64,000 nucleotides of DNA from Semisulcospira habei (GCA_036245525.1 BTPG01000002.1:161596093-161660092); one strand, 5' to 3'. Shown: positions 10,285 to 21,746, numbered from the stretch's first letter. Numbers and translations are program-made. The notes: generated from the letters alone by a model not told the origin.

Positions 10285-12080
10285 CTTTCTATCAGAATTT
10301 AAATCATCCATTGTCAAACCTTGAAAAAGTTGAACCAGCTAAAGAACTATCACCCCGTTTCAAACTACCCTTTCTGCCCAAAGCTCTTGAGAGATTCGTT
10401 CTCACACAGCTCACTAAATATCTAGTCAGACAATCTCGTTCATCCACTTCAATCTGCTTACTGTGCTGGGCACAGTACTGAAACCGCTCTCCTCTATGTT
10501 GTTAATGGCTACCTCCTTAGTGGCTATGATGAAAACCAGATCTCATTTCTTGCCCTGTTAGACCATTTAGCCGTTTTTGACACCATTGACCACTCTATCT
10601 TGCTCCAGTGTCTAGGAAACTACTTTGGTATTTCTGGTAAAGCTCTTACCCGGTTCCACTCTCATCTGTCTTCCCATCAGACTAACGTCTCTGTCAAGAA
10701 TACGCTTTCTGATGCTGCTGCGCTTGAGTTTGGGGTGCCCCAGGGCTCTGTCCTGGGCCCATTCTATTTACTCTCTACACTCAGCCTCTGTTTCAGGTTA
10801 TTGCATCGCATTCAACCAATCATCACATGTATGCGGACAATACACAGCTTTGTAAATCTGCACCTCCAAACAGCACTGGTCAGGCTATTTCAGATGTTTA
10901 GAACTGTATCACAGATATTAAATCCTGGATGTGGGAAAATAAACTCCAGTTAAATGAGGGCAAGACAGAAGCTCTTTTTGTCGGTGCCTCTTGACTGCTG
11001 CCCAATCCTCCCGACTCTAAACGCATTTGTGACACACCTATTCCTTTCTCTGCTGGGCGGGGCATGTCTCCAGGATGGAGGATCATCGCCTACCAAAGAT
11101 CACACTGTTCGGCGAGCTTGCTACTGGACACCGTGACAGAGGGGCACCAAAGAAGAGATACAAAGACTGTCTCAAGAAGTCACTTAGTGCCTGCCAAATC
11201 GACCACCACCAGTGGTCTTCGCTTGCTGCGGACCGTGACACCTGGCGCTCCACCATTTACAAGGCAGCTGTCTCCTTTGAGGACTCTCACAGAGCTAGCC
11301 TTAAGGACAAGCGGCTCAGGAGAAAAAACAGAGATGCCGCAGCTCAGAACCCTGGCCATACCTTCCCCTGCAGCCACTGCGGTCGAACCTGCCTGTCTCG
11401 GATTGGCCTCCGCAGCCACGAACAAGCCTGCAGACGTCGTGGTCAACTCCTATAAAATCTTCGTTCGCGAAGTCAAGCCAAGAGAGATTCCTTTCTCTAA
11501 TTTAGTCACAATCTTGGCATTTTTCTAGATAAAGATCTTCAAATGAAGGACCATGTAAATCATATCTGCAAAATTATTTTTCTGGAATTGAGACGCATCA
11601 GCTCTATCCGTTATTACCTCACCACTGAAGATACCACCAAACTGGTCATCTCTTTAGTCTTGTCCTGCATAGATTACAGCAATGCCCTTTTAGCTGGCCT
11701 CTCTCAGTCTCTCATTCAGAAATTGCAGTGAGTTCAGAATTGCGTTGCACATCTTGTCATCTGTGCCCCACAGCATCAACCCATCACTCCCATCCTGAGG
11801 CAATTTCATTGGCTGCCAGTCAAATAACGACTCTCATACAAAATCGCCTGTCTGTGTTACAAAGCTATTACCTTGCCTATCTCACTGGTTTTCTTCAACT
11901 ATACACTCCCTCCCACTCCCTCCGTTTAAGTAGTGACACAAGCCTTCTCAGAGTCCCACTATGCAAATACAACAAGATGAGGATTTCATCCCAAAGTTTA
12001 CTGTATTGTTTAGAGCTCACATGCGTTTATCTTTTAGGAACACATTCAGAGTTGTTCATATTTTTAGGCTTATCATGCTG
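10285..12080 (+). pseudogene. L2-like LINE reverse transcriptase, heavily decayed
   Basis: Translation across several frames shows a typical RT order: LPFLPKALERFVLTQLTKYL, then QSAYCAGHSTETALLYVVNG, a decayed motif A (FDTIDHSILL), the LSSHQTNVSVKN block and GVPQGSVLGP. After an inserted LINE-A fragment come KDHVNHICK...LRRISSIRYYL, SCIDYSNALLAGLSQSLIQKL, and a HWLPV block in another frame. This block order fits the L2/CR1 group of LINEs. Many stops and frameshifts make it non-functional. Confidence 0.75.
11052..11486 (+). mobile_element. LINE-A copy 2 (3'-end fragment)
   Basis: It covers only the last part of the RT C-terminus and the finger (WAGHVSRMEDHRLPKITLFG and onward). It is flanked by a perfect 12-bp duplication attcctttctct (11040-11051 and 11487-11498) and sits within the L2-like LINE. 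The fragment's frame is open (11075-11455). Confidence 0.88.
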
Positions 12081-12186
12081 ATCCATTTCCCTCCTCTCTA
12101 AGCCAGCCTCTGATCAACGCACACGTCGGTGCACACAAATAAAGATGGGCACATGGGCTTGTGTAGCAACAGAAATCCATCTCCTT

Positions 12187-12305
12187 CTACTCTAACCCAC
12201 CCTCTGATCCACACACACTGGCGCCATCTACTCTAACCCATCCTCTGATCTACACACACTGGTACCTTCTACTCTAACCCACCCTCTGATCCACACACAC
12301 TGGCA
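12187..12305 (+). repeat. Minisatellite, three units of about 42 bp
   Basis: The unit ctactctaacccaccctctg followed by atccacacacactgg occurs three times with few differences, inside R3 copy A. Confidence 0.85.
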
Positions 12306-13816
12306 CACAGAAATAAAGACGATCACACGGCAATTCCCACCATTTGTAAACTCTGTAGTCTGGCGTAGCATAGCTATTCTGAAGAATAATAATAGCACAA
12401 GCAGCGAAATGACATCACTTCAAGCTTCACATCATGGCATCACTAGTCCCACGACGCCGTGTTCATAGTGATGACTCCATGTTATACGTCACTCATCGCA
12501 GTACTAACATTTGACGTATTAGAGGATCAAACATCACAATTTTCTTGCTGATTTTCACACCTAGGGCTTACAGGTCACAATTTGACCTAATCCTACCCCA
12601 GAGCTGGGACAAACAGCAGGTTTATGCAGACACTGTTTATGAAAAATCATTGGAGATAATGAGATATTTTTTTCGTAAAAGAAAAATTAAAGTTATGTTA
12701 GCTGTTTTATAAATGACTTTGAAAAAGTGGTGCAGAAAATTGTCTGATTTTCACACCTTGGGCATACAGGTCACAATTGACCTAATCGTACCTGACAGCC
12801 GAGACAAACTGTAGACTTGTGCAAATACCGTATATGAAAAATCATGTTATTATTAATGAGAAGTTTGGGTTTTTTTTCGGAAAAAAGATTCAATTGTTTT
12901 ATGATTAATCCTGAATAATTTGAGAAATTAATCCCCAAAATGTGAAAATATTATAAAAAAAATTAAATTTATTATCACTCAAAAAGTTCTAGAGGTACGA
13001 TGCTGGTTAATGAACTCATTCAATATCTCCCTTTTATCTAGTTGTCACACCAGGGAGGAAGAGTATATACCACACGGAATATCTGGATATTTAGTTCGAT
13101 TTTAATAATTTGATTTCCTCATTCACACGACAAACAATAGACAGGACATATACAAACCTACACAATATTCACTCAATTCACACATGCACCTGTAACACAT
13201 GCACACCCTTAACCATTCGTACAATGTTCAGAGTACTAATCACACACTCATTGTTCCACAACGATGTCACTTCTCATAAATTTTGTTTCTTGAAAATAAC
13301 TGACACTAATTAAGTCGATGTTTAGATTCCTCGAACGATACACGAATGAAGATCGGTGTTGCGTCGCTGCTCGTTGATTCAGCCTCGCCACTCGTTGGAC
13401 AATCAGACTCAGTATCTCTCGCGATGGCCTGTCTAAGCTCCGCTGCACACCGCCTGGATCAACTTGGCTATCTCGCACCCCACGTTGACTATGTTCCCAC
13501 TTGACTCTCGCATACACCATGTTGACTACATTCCCACTTGACTCTCACGTAATTCATCCTACGTCACAGCTGAAGAGAGGGAGCATCCAAAGATGCGTGA
13601 AAAGTTTACTCAGTCTTCGACTATCTCGTGCTTGTCCCAGCGCCCACGACTGATGGCCGTTGACAAAGTCACTGTTATTATTAGCCGGTTACTTGCGTAG
13701 TTATACACAACTACTTACTGTGTTTACACAGCCAACATTGAGCATTTAGCTTCACTAACATTCTATCCTTCGATAGATCACACGAGGCACACCACACCGC
13801 CTCAATTCCTCACAAA

Positions 13817-14204
13817 CCCCACCCGGGTCTGCCCTGGGGGACTTGGGTGGGGTTAGGTATTTTTTAGTTCCCAGGGTCACCCTGGTCAGCCCCACAGGGT
13901 GGGTTTTTCTCTCTATTCTGGGGCATGTTTTTCTGTCTACCCTTTGTCCATTCACCTGTATTTGCCTTTTCAAAACTCTCCCTACTGTCTGCACTGCCTG
14001 TAGCTCTTGATATTGGATGTGTGTTGCTAAATGGTCTTAGCTTTATTTAGGCCCCATGTTGTAGGTTTATTTAACGTATTTGACCGGCTGGCGACATACA
14101 TTCAATTTTCTGTTTAGTTTTTTTTTTTCACAAGCAGTGCAGGCACGTCCTGAGAAAGCCTTGTTGCTGGCGGGACGTTAAGCAATGTACAATCAATCAA
14201 TCAA
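13817..14204 (+). mobile_element. SINE-X copy 2
   Basis: Same 388-bp unit as the other SINE-X copies, with an (AATC)n tail. The 15-bp duplication tcaattcctcacaaa lies at 13802-13816 and 14205-14219. It is inserted in R3. Confidence 0.88.
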
Positions 14205-14879
14205 TCAATTCCTCACAAAAACTAACTTTTAACTCGAGAGCAAAAACCTCTCATGACTTGTTGACTGTCCAAACAATTCACAGTGACGTGACTCTTCCAA
14301 CCAACATCGTACGTCACATGTTCCAAACACACATCTTACGTCATATGTTCTTGACGTCACTGAAAAGTACATGCCCTCACCACAACACACAACATAGAAC
14401 GAAATTCCTCCCCAGAAGAGAATACTGCATAATGATTAAAATAAATTGTGACACTAGTTATAAGCAAAATATCTAGTCAAAATAAGAAAAATTACGGACT
14501 CCAGTTTAGATCAACTGGTTTTTGTGGAATGGCCATTTTCTCACCAGTGAGCATCTTAATCAAAAAATTTAAAAAACTGCCTCAAGATCATTCTTTTAGG
14601 GACAATATCATACAATTTCAAGCTTGTCCATCCTCAAACGCAGGCTCTAGTCACTGTCAAATACACACACACACACACACACACACATACGGTGCTTTGG
14701 CACTAAAAAGACGTTCTCTACCAAGGTTTGCATAGCTAGACGTGACGTCATTTTTATCTTGTTACTTCATTGCCAGAATTTCTGCTCCGCATGCCAAAAA
14801 CGTCATGTACATGCTTCGAAATGCGCTCTGCCCCGCCCCATTTAAAGTCCACCGTATTTTCAGTATGGTAGACAAAAAC

Positions 14880-15182
14880 AGAGGTGACTGTTGTTTTGTA
14901 CACGTTGGATTTGTTGTCTGGAATTCTCTTCCCATACAAATAAGACATTCTCCCTCATTCACTGCCTTTAAATCTGCCCTTAATACCCACCTTTTCGATA
15001 CCCCAATGTAGTTTAGTTCTTCGTGATTATGTACCTGTGTGTGTGTGTATGTATGTGTGTATTGCAGAATCCTTTGTTTCTCTTTACTTTATCACCCCTT
15101 CCACCCCCACCCTTTATTTGTAAAGCGCTTAGAGATTATTTTAGGATAAGCACTGTATAAGTAGTCATTATTATTATTATTA
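14880..15182 (+). mobile_element. 3' end of an L2-like LINE with (ATT)n tail
   Basis: A short frame reads VGFVVWNSLPIQIRHSPSFT followed by FKSALNTHLF, the conserved C-terminal block of L2/CR1-type ORF2. A 3' UTR with gtaaagcgcttagagattat and an (ATT)n tail follow. It is 5'-truncated. R1's 3' end follows at 15185-15215. Confidence 0.75.
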
Positions 15183-15266
15183 GACACATGAGCCATAAGG
15201 ACTTTGCCATTCTTGTTTGTGTACATGGTGTTATTATACATTATTATCGAAAATGACTTATTTCAG

Positions 15267-15418
15267 GTTCTGGATGGACTTGGAATGGGGCCACATGGTC
15301 CCCCTATCCCTCCTCCTGCCAGCTTTGGAGTAGTGCCCTACCCAGTCAAGCGCAGACCACCACCCATCTCAGAGTTTGGTGGCAGATACGTATTTGTTGC
15401 TTCTTCTCCTGATGACCC
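15267..15418 (+). CDS. HYDIN: HYDIN exon D
   Basis: Acceptor atttcag ends at 15266 and donor gtaagt begins at 15419. It encodes VLDGLGMGPHGPPIPPPASF, then VVPYPVKRRPPP, and ends FVASSPDDP with two bases of the last codon. The DGLG.GP.GPPIPPPA.F.VVPYPVKR stretch followed by F.ASSPDDP is a strong HYDIN signature. Phase matches exon C directly, so no exon is missing between them despite the 8.4-kb intron. Confidence 0.92.
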
Positions 15419-15692
15419 GTAAGTTGTGTACACATATGTGTGTATGTTTGATAGAGACTGATGATGATGAAACTTTTATTACTGAGGGATGGATGAGGGG
15501 GAGGGGAGGTTCCAATTCTTGTTTGGAGTTTGCATTTCCGATGGTTAATTTTTCAGTCGCTGGGAAGTAAGGTCAGGTTGAAGGTCCTAAACAGAAAGTT
15601 GGAACACCCCCTCCCCTCCCCCCAACAAAAATAAAAATGGACACCTGTAAGTCACCTGAGCTCCAGCTTTTATCTTTGTTTCCTCAAAAACA

Positions 15693-15869
15693 TTACCGAT
15701 GACATTACTGTCTGGAAGTGTCTACTACTTACTCAATTTTAGCCTAAGAACTTGTTGTGTTCCTTCACCACCCGGGAGGCACTCGGGGAACCCTCATTAG
15801 GGCTGAGAGTAGCCTCCCGTCCCAGTCCAATCAGGCGTCCACTACGTGGCCCAATCACAAATCAGTCGT
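15693..15869 (+). repeat. DIRS left inverted terminal repeat
   Basis: The 177-bp segment from ttaccgatgacattactgtc to aatcacaaatcagtcgt is the reverse complement of 21795-21971 at essentially every base I compared. Confidence 0.92.
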
Positions 15870-16128
15870 TTCTACTTAGCTCTGAAGTTTAGACGTGTTA
15901 GCCTATCGCTCCACCGACCGTTGCTAACGGTTTTTCCCTGCTCTTCTTTTTGTGGATTACTGTGTTCCTTCAGACTTGTGTGCTTGGATTTATGTGCCTG
16001 TGTGTGTTTTTCAAGGATTGTGCTTCGAGTGAACTGTGTTTTTCTTCGTTCTGGTGATAACGGAAAAAAAAAAAAAAAACCCAAACAAACAAAGGAAGGT
16101 ACTTCCTGTGGTGTTTACTGCTCCGGAT

Positions 16129-16585
16129 ATGGAGATTCCTCCACCCGTCGCCACGTCGCAGGAGAGGTAAGGTCTTGGCCCCTCCCTCACAAGGCCCCGG
16201 CCCGGGTGCCTGTTTCCGTTTGTTTCGTCGGATCGCGCATCGCTTTCGTTCTCGTTTTCGCGCATTCCGAGTGCTTGCGCCCAGTCGCCTGCTCTTTCTG
16301 TTTGTATGTTGCAGTAACCCCGTGCGTACCTGCGACAAGTGTGGATCTTTCCGGTGGCCGTGTGACGATCATGATTTTTGCCTTCCTTGTACGAAATGCA
16401 ATTCGGACCATACTTGCACCGTCTGCGCCGCCTGGCCCGAGCAGCAATGGTCGCAGCTTTGGAGTTTTTACAGGCGCGAGCGTCCGCATTCGCCTAGTGA
16501 CAGGGCTTCTTTCCTAGAGCCCACATCAGTGCTTGGCGCTGTTTCCAAACGCGTGGGCGCGGACCGTGAGGATCGGATCCACTGA
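16129..16585 (+). pseudogene. DIRS gag, N-terminal zinc-binding part with a likely 148-bp intron
   Basis: A start at 16129 gives MEIPPPVATSQE, followed by a donor AG|gtaagg (16167) and an acceptor gtatgttgcag ending at 16314. Splicing joins in frame to NPVRTCDKCGSFRWPC and the cysteine/histidine-rich DDHDFCLPCTKCNSDHTC, typical of DIRS gag N-termini. A one-base frameshift in the following tandem repeats ends the frame at 16585. The intron is inferred from splice sites and frame only. Confidence 0.6.
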
Positions 16586-17212
16586 GCCGTCGGCCGCTTG
16601 AGCTTCGCTCATCTTCCCTCACTTCTCATCGGACACCGCCTGCTGACTCTTACGGGGAGTCCGCCTTAGGGCGCAGCGTTTGCCTTACGGGGGCACGCAT
16701 ACCGCGACTAACCCTCGCTTAGTACGTTGTCCAAAATTAATCGAATTTCTGGAGACCGTGAGGATCAGCTGAATCGTTCTCCGCTTGCGATTTCCTCATC
16801 CTCCAAACTCTATAACCGGACACAGCCTGCTGACTCTTACGGGGAGTCCGCCTTAGGGCTTAGCGTTTGCCTTACGGGGGCGCGCATACCGCGACATAAT
16901 TCGCGTCGTACGTTGTCCGCAACTAGTCGCGTTCTAATGGACCGTGATGATCACCTGCGCTGTCGGCCGCTGCACATTGGCTCATCCACAAAGATTTCTA
17001 AATGGACAACGCCTGCTGGCTCTTACGGGGAGTCCGCCTTAGGGCGTAGCATTTGCCTTCCGGGGGCACGCATTACACGACATGCTTCGCGCAGTCCATT
17101 GTCCGAAAATCGTCGTATGCGATCTCATTTACACAAGTCTGCGTGCTCTTACGGAGAGCCGCCTATGCGACAACGTACCCGCCGTACAGAGACTGGCGAG
17201 AGATCCCGGTCC
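16545..17212 (+). repeat. Tandem ~187-bp units in the DIRS gag 5' region
   Basis: The core ctgactcttacggggagtcc recurs at about 16641, 16829 and (variant) 17014. It is part of units beginning gaccgtgaggatc. In protein these give repeats like DSYGESALGLSVCLTGARIP. A further copy has been inserted in the recombinase gene at 21170-21393. Confidence 0.85.
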
Positions 17213-18808
17213 CGGCGTCATCAGTTTGATGACCGTGTTTCTCTTTCTCACGTGACCTCCAATACTCCACACACTCATGCGTCGGGTGACTACCGTCAGG
17301 AGCATCGTTCTACTGTCCGTTCCGATCGCCGCCGTCCTCGGCATTCATCATCATCTTCCCTTTCATCTCCTTCTCCCGCTTCGGTTCCCCGTTCGGCTTC
17401 CAGCTTGTCTCGGTCTGCCCCTCCCCTTCCGTCCCGTCACCCGTCCCCTTCCCCTCCTCGGCCCCGTAGTCGGACCTCCACTGGTAAAGTTCACCGTGAC
17501 CACCACTCCCGTCATCGCAGCCGCTCCCGTCATCGCAGTCGTTCTCCCCGTTCACGTCACACGGTTCCCTCTAGGTCCCCCCCTCCCGTTTATACCTTTC
17601 CCCTGCACCCGCTTCGCCATCTTCCCGCGGTACGACGTTCGCCGGTGGCTACAATTTCTCATCCGGACAGGCTCCGCGCCGTTTCTCCCTCACAGACCCT
17701 CCATCGGATCTCCCTCCCTACACGCGAGGAGGACACCCTTAGTCTACTTCCTGAGGATTCGGTCTCTAATCTCCTCGACTTTGGCGGCCGCTCCCTTTCG
17801 CCGCGCTCTGATGTATCGGATGCGCCTGTGTCGACTACACTCCCTTCGTCGTCGCGCACGGAAACGCTTTTTTGCATTAATGAAGCGGCTCGTATTGTCG
17901 TGGCCGCCCTACCGAAAGACGAGTGTCCTCCGTCCCCCCCGCTCAAACGGAAGGTGTCCGCCTTTGTTGATTCGGATCGGCAACAGAAGAGATTCAAGTC
18001 GCTGCCTCAACCGCCTGGATTTCAAGATATGCGGGATTCATTCTCCGCTCATCTACACACGGATTCACAAGACTCCTCCTTTTTTGCGGATCGCAAGTGG
18101 CCGACTGACCTTGACATCGCGTTCCGCCAATCTTGGTACGCGGGCCATTCACAGTCTTTTCAGTGCACACTTCCCACGTTGGACCCTCCAGTTGTGGCGC
18201 AACTTGGCGGCAACTCTAAGCTACGTTACACTTTCCCGCGTGGTTTGGATAAGACGGCGTCCCTAGTGCGGAACACCTTGGCCTGTGGGGGTTTTCTGGA
18301 GCTTATCACGCAAGCTTTTATTCATCGCATTGAAGACTCACGAGAATCTTCACCCCTTCTTGGTGATCTCCTCACTTTAGCGGTTGCGGCTAACCGGGCA
18401 GCTTATCACTCTTCCGTCAACGCGATGGCGGCTGCTGCTAACTGTGATCTCATGCGTCGGGATGCCGTTCTACAAGCCTGTCATGGATTGCCCCCTGATT
18501 TGAAGTCTCAACTGCGTCGGGCTCCTCTTGGTGGACGTCTCCTCTTTGGTGAGACTTGGCAGAAAGTAAAGGACGGAAATTTAGACCGCTGGCCCAAAGG
18601 CTTTCCCACTTCTCGCTTTCACGCCGCCCGCAAGGCCGTGGGTCGCGCCCTGTGGAACTCCAGACCCTCTTCGACCTTTATTCCCCGTCATTCCAACGCG
18701 TCCCGGAGGGCTCCCACTTTCGGCCACGGTAAACCCGTTCAGACCTCTATCCCCTCCTGGCCCAAGCCTGCCCGCCGCCCTGGTCGAGGCCGCGGCAGGT
18801 TTCAATGA
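16727..18808 (+). CDS. DIRS gag-like protein, main part
   Basis: A 693-residue frame. Residues 1-160 carry the SYGESALG-type repeats. A long Arg/Ser/Pro-rich segment follows (many RSRHRSRS stretches, about residues 190-300), then a more globular half beginning near PPLKRKVSAFVDSD. The C-terminus is glycine/arginine-rich (RPGRGRGRF). In DIRS elements gag binds the RNA. The apparent start is only the first ATG-like codon after the frameshift, so the true N-terminus is in the 16129-16585 segment. It overlaps the RT frame. Confidence 0.75.
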   Translation: MSKINRISGDREDQLNRSPLAISSSSKLYNRTQPADSYGESALGLSVCLTGARIPRHNSRRTLSATSRVLMDRDDHLRCRPLHIGSSTKISKWTTPAGSYGESALGRSICLPGARITRHASRSPLSENRRMRSHLHKSACSYGEPPMRQRTRRTETGERSRSRRHQFDDRVSLSHVTSNTPHTHASGDYRQEHRSTVRSDRRRPRHSSSSSLSSPSPASVPRSASSLSRSAPPLPSRHPSPSPPRPRSRTSTGKVHRDHHSRHRSRSRHRSRSPRSRHTVPSRSPPPVYTFPLHPLRHLPAVRRSPVATISHPDRLRAVSPSQTLHRISLPTREEDTLSLLPEDSVSNLLDFGGRSLSPRSDVSDAPVSTTLPSSSRTETLFCINEAARIVVAALPKDECPPSPPLKRKVSAFVDSDRQQKRFKSLPQPPGFQDMRDSFSAHLHTDSQDSSFFADRKWPTDLDIAFRQSWYAGHSQSFQCTLPTLDPPVVAQLGGNSKLRYTFPRGLDKTASLVRNTLACGGFLELITQAFIHRIEDSRESSPLLGDLLTLAVAANRAAYHSSVNAMAAAANCDLMRRDAVLQACHGLPPDLKSQLRRAPLGGRLLFGETWQKVKDGNLDRWPKGFPTSRFHAARKAVGRALWNSRPSSTFIPRHSNASRRAPTFGHGKPVQTSIPSWPKPARRPGRGRGRFQ

Positions 18809-20552
18809 CTACCTTCCGTTCCAGTTCCCGCCGACCCCTCGGGAGTCTCCGGTCGGCGGGAGACTGGCCCTTTGCAGCGACGTATGGCGGGCGCTGCTAC
18901 CGGACGACCCTTGGGTCCTTACTACCATCTCCGAGGGTCTCTCGATTTCGTTCCGTTCCCCTCCGCCGTTGAGACGATCTCTGGTATGGACAGACGTTCC
19001 ATCCGACGAGTTAAGAGCTATCGCCTTGCGTGGAGAGGTGGCCTCCCTTCTACAGAAGGCTGCCACGGAGGTAGTGTCTCGTCTCCACTCCCCGGCATTT
19101 TACAGCCGCATATTCGTAGTTCCGAAGCCAGACGGAAAGTGGCGTCCTGTCATCGATCTCTCGGCGCTGAACAAGTTTATACTGGCTCCGACTTTTCGCA
19201 TGGAGACCACCCGGACGCTCCGGGTTGCTGTGCAACCTATGGATTTTGCAGTCAGCCTCGATCTTTCAGATGCGTATCTCCATGTTCCCATACATCAGGC
19301 ATCCAGACGGTATCTCCGCTTCACTTTCGAAGGCGTGATCTACCAGTTTCGCGCCCTTCCCTTCGGTCTCAACCTCAGCCCGTGGGTTTTCACTCGCATC
19401 ATGGATGCAGTCGTTGCCAAGGCTCGACAGTCCTCCTCCAGTCCGATCTCCAACTACTTCGACGACCTTCTCTTGAGGAATGCGTTGGAGTCGGTGCTGC
19501 GGATGGACAGGGACGCTCTACTCCTGCTCTTGTCCCGCTTGGGATTTCTCCTCCATGCCCGCAAGTCGGACCTCTCTCCATCTCGCCGGTTTATTCATCT
19601 TGGGATGGAATTTGCGACCGACCTCAACCGTGTGTGTTTACCGGAACCTCGGATCACGAAGTTACCCTCCCTCACTTCTCGGGTTGCCCGGTCGGAATCC
19701 GTTCCCGCCAGAGTCTGGCTGCAACTCCTCGGCTTGATGAATGCAGCGGCGGATCTCCTCCCCCTGGGTCATCTTCACTCCCGCCCACTTCAGTTACACC
19801 TCCTGCTTCATTGAAGGCCATCCTCCGACGACCTCGATGCCCTGGTGCCGGTGTCTCCAATCCTTCACTCTCACCTACGGCGTTGGATGGACACTTCTTG
19901 GCTAGCTTCGGGAGTCCCTCTTGCCTCACCGCCCCCTCAGCTCTTGCTCTGTGTGGATGCGAGTCTCGCTGGGTGGGGTGCACACCTGCTTCCGAGTTTC
20001 CTTTCGACGTCCGGCCTCTGGACACCGGACCTGACAGACAGACACATCAACTGGCTCGAGCTACAAGCAGTGTGGCAGGCGCTCATGGTGTGGGAAGTCC
20101 ACCTTTGCAACCAGACGCTTCTTGTCCTGTCGGACAACACTACGGTCGTCTCATACATTCAGAAGCAGGGAGGTACACACTCTCCGGATCTTTGCATTCT
20201 CCTCTACCGCCTGATGTGCTGGTGCGAGGACCGCGGCATCTCTCTCCGAGCTCGACATATCCCCGGACGCTTGAACGTCTTGGCCGACTCCCTCTCTCGA
20301 CGCGGCCAACTTCTCCACACGGAATGGACTCTTCACCCGGACATCTTTCAGATGATCTGCGCTCACTGGGAGACTCCCATGATCGACTTATTTGCCACAA
20401 GGTGGAATCATCAACTTCCCCTCTTCGTCTCCCCCATTCCAGACCCTCTCGCCTGGGCGGTCGATGCGCTATCCATTCCGTGGGATGGACTGATTGCGTA
20501 TGCCTTTCCACCGACGGTTCTCGTCCCCAAAGTCCTACCCTGGCGCATGTAA
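18807..20552 (+). pseudogene. DIRS reverse transcriptase-RNase H, one in-frame stop
   Basis: One frame runs from the gag stop through FRSPPPLRRSLVWTDVP, then SRIFVVPKPDGKWRPVIDLS, motif A SLDLSDAYLHVPI, ALPFGLNLSPWVFT and the catalytic YFDDLL. TGA at 19812-19814 replaces what is probably a Trp codon before RPSS. RNase H follows: LLCVDASLAGWGA (D), INWLELQAVWQAL (E), VLSDNTTVVSYI (D) and GRLNVLADSLSR (D). It ends with FATRWNHQLPLFVSP at 20552. No Met start lies near the gag end, so a frameshift or re-initiation from gag is likely. All active-site residues are present. Confidence 0.85.
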
Positions 20553-21169
20553 AGATCTCGCAGACCTGATGGCACATTTTGGACTGCAGCGTCCGGTTCC
20601 CCGCTCTCTGATTCCTCGCTGGGACCTACCCTGGGTCTTGACGTGGCTTAATTCGGACAGATTTGAACCCCTTTCCCTGGCTAGCTTCGCGGATGTGACA
20701 CGGAAGACGTGCTTCCTTTTGGCCTTAGCCTCGGTGGCCAGGGTAAGCGAACTACACGCTCTGTCAGCGAGTTCTACCTGCCTCCAATTCCGAGCGAATG
20801 GTTCTGTACAATTACTCACAGACCAGCCCTTCCTCGCCAAGACCCGGTCTCCTTTGACTGCCCCCCAGGTCATAAATATTCGATCTTTGAAACACGCGAC
20901 CTTTTCTAAGGAGACGCGCCAACAGGATCTCGTGCGCGCCTTACGCATTTCCATACGCAGATCCAAGCCCATCCGCCGAGAACGATCACGCCTCTTTCTA
21001 CCTTTGAACCCCAAAAGAAATGACATAACAGCTCAGACAATATCTTCCTGGCTACGTTGGGTCATTCGGTCCGCCTATCAGGATCTTTCCCCTGACGGGG
21101 CGAGGCGGCTCAGGATCCGTGCACACGAGGTTCGGGCCATGGCCACGAGTGCCACCTTCGATCGCAATT
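20494..21169 (+). pseudogene. DIRS tyrosine recombinase, N-terminal and central catalytic part
   Basis: The frame overlaps the end of RNase H. It shows LLALASVARVSELHAL (first catalytic Arg) and RIRAHEVRAMATSATFD (the H-x-x-R box). The usual N-terminal SAM-like domain is short or missing, and the RNase H end is abrupt, so a deletion near 20546 is likely. After ATSATFDRN the frame runs into a copy of the gag 5' repeat, separating it from the nucleophilic Tyr. Confidence 0.82.
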
Positions 21170-21393
21170 GTGCAGTTCGATTTCTAAACGGACACCGCCT
21201 GCTGACTCTTACGGGGAGTCCACCTTAGGGCGTAGCGTTTGCCTTACGGAGGCACGCATACCGCAACATACTTCGCGCAGTAAATTGTCCGAACATCATC
21301 ATAAGAGATCTCATTTGCAAAAGCCTGCGTACTCTTACGGAGAGACGCTTATGCGGCAACGTGCCCGCCTTACGGAGGCAGGCGAGAGATCCA
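21170..21393 (+). repeat. Copy of the gag 5' repeat inserted within the recombinase gene
   Basis: From gatttctaaacgg to gcgagagatcca this is about 85-90% like 16990-17212, including ctgactcttacggggagtcc and ctcatttgcaaaagcctgcg. It lies between the HxxR box and the Tyr motif of the recombinase. Confidence 0.82.
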
Positions 21394-21540
21394 GGTCTTG
21401 TGGCAGCAGTGGGCTGGCGGGCAGAGTCAACATTCGCCCGCTTCTACCTCAGGGATCTGTCGGGCCAGCGAGAGAATCTCGCACTGGTGGGGGACATCGC
21501 CGCAGCACAACACTCCCTCCCGGCGCCGGAAGCGCCGTAG
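21394..21540 (+). pseudogene. DIRS tyrosine recombinase, C-terminal part with Tyr nucleophile
   Basis: Read in frame, this gives LVAAVGWRAESTFARFYLRD, then LSGQRENLALVGDIAAAQ and a TAG stop near 21539. The FYLRDL motif is the conserved recombinase Tyr box. It is separated from the rest by the inserted gag-like repeat. Confidence 0.8.
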
Positions 21541-21650
21541 GTATGCACTTAGCTAAAATTGTCGGGAGTTTGGCGAATGGGTGTGGGGCTCTGTCGTCTG
21601 CCCTTTCGGATGGTATTTGGGCGCGGCACCCTCCACCTTTTCGCCATTCT

Positions 21651-21746
21651 TCCAGACAGTAATGTCATCGGTAATGTTTTTGAGGAAACAAATTAATTTT
21701 TCTCTAAAATATATTTTTTCGAAAAATACTTACCGATGACATTACT
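21651..21746 (+). repeat. DIRS internal complementary region
   Basis: Positions 21651-21692 are complementary to the outer left end (15675-15716). Positions 21691-21746 are complementary to the outer right end (21955-22010). This is the DIRS-1 arrangement thought to template the circular intermediate. Confidence 0.9.

Larger units (their letters stand above)
11972..14878 (+). repeat. R3 complex repeat, copy A
   Basis: It shares long diverged segments with 46362-48465: gatgaggatttcatcccaaa, ggtgcacacaaataaagac, gaagaataat with gacgtcatggcatcactagt, ttaatgaactcattcaatat, a (CA)n run and gtagacaaa. The right part recurs inverted at 60300-60740. It contains minisatellite units and a SINE-X copy. 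No coding region or TIRs were found; the class is unknown. Confidence 0.6.

Noticed and set aside
18872..20569. A 565-codon open frame overlapping the DIRS RT and RNase H
   Set aside because: It has no RT, RNase H or recombinase motifs. The frame two bases away carries all conserved blocks, so this is an antiframe shadow of GC-rich coding DNA.
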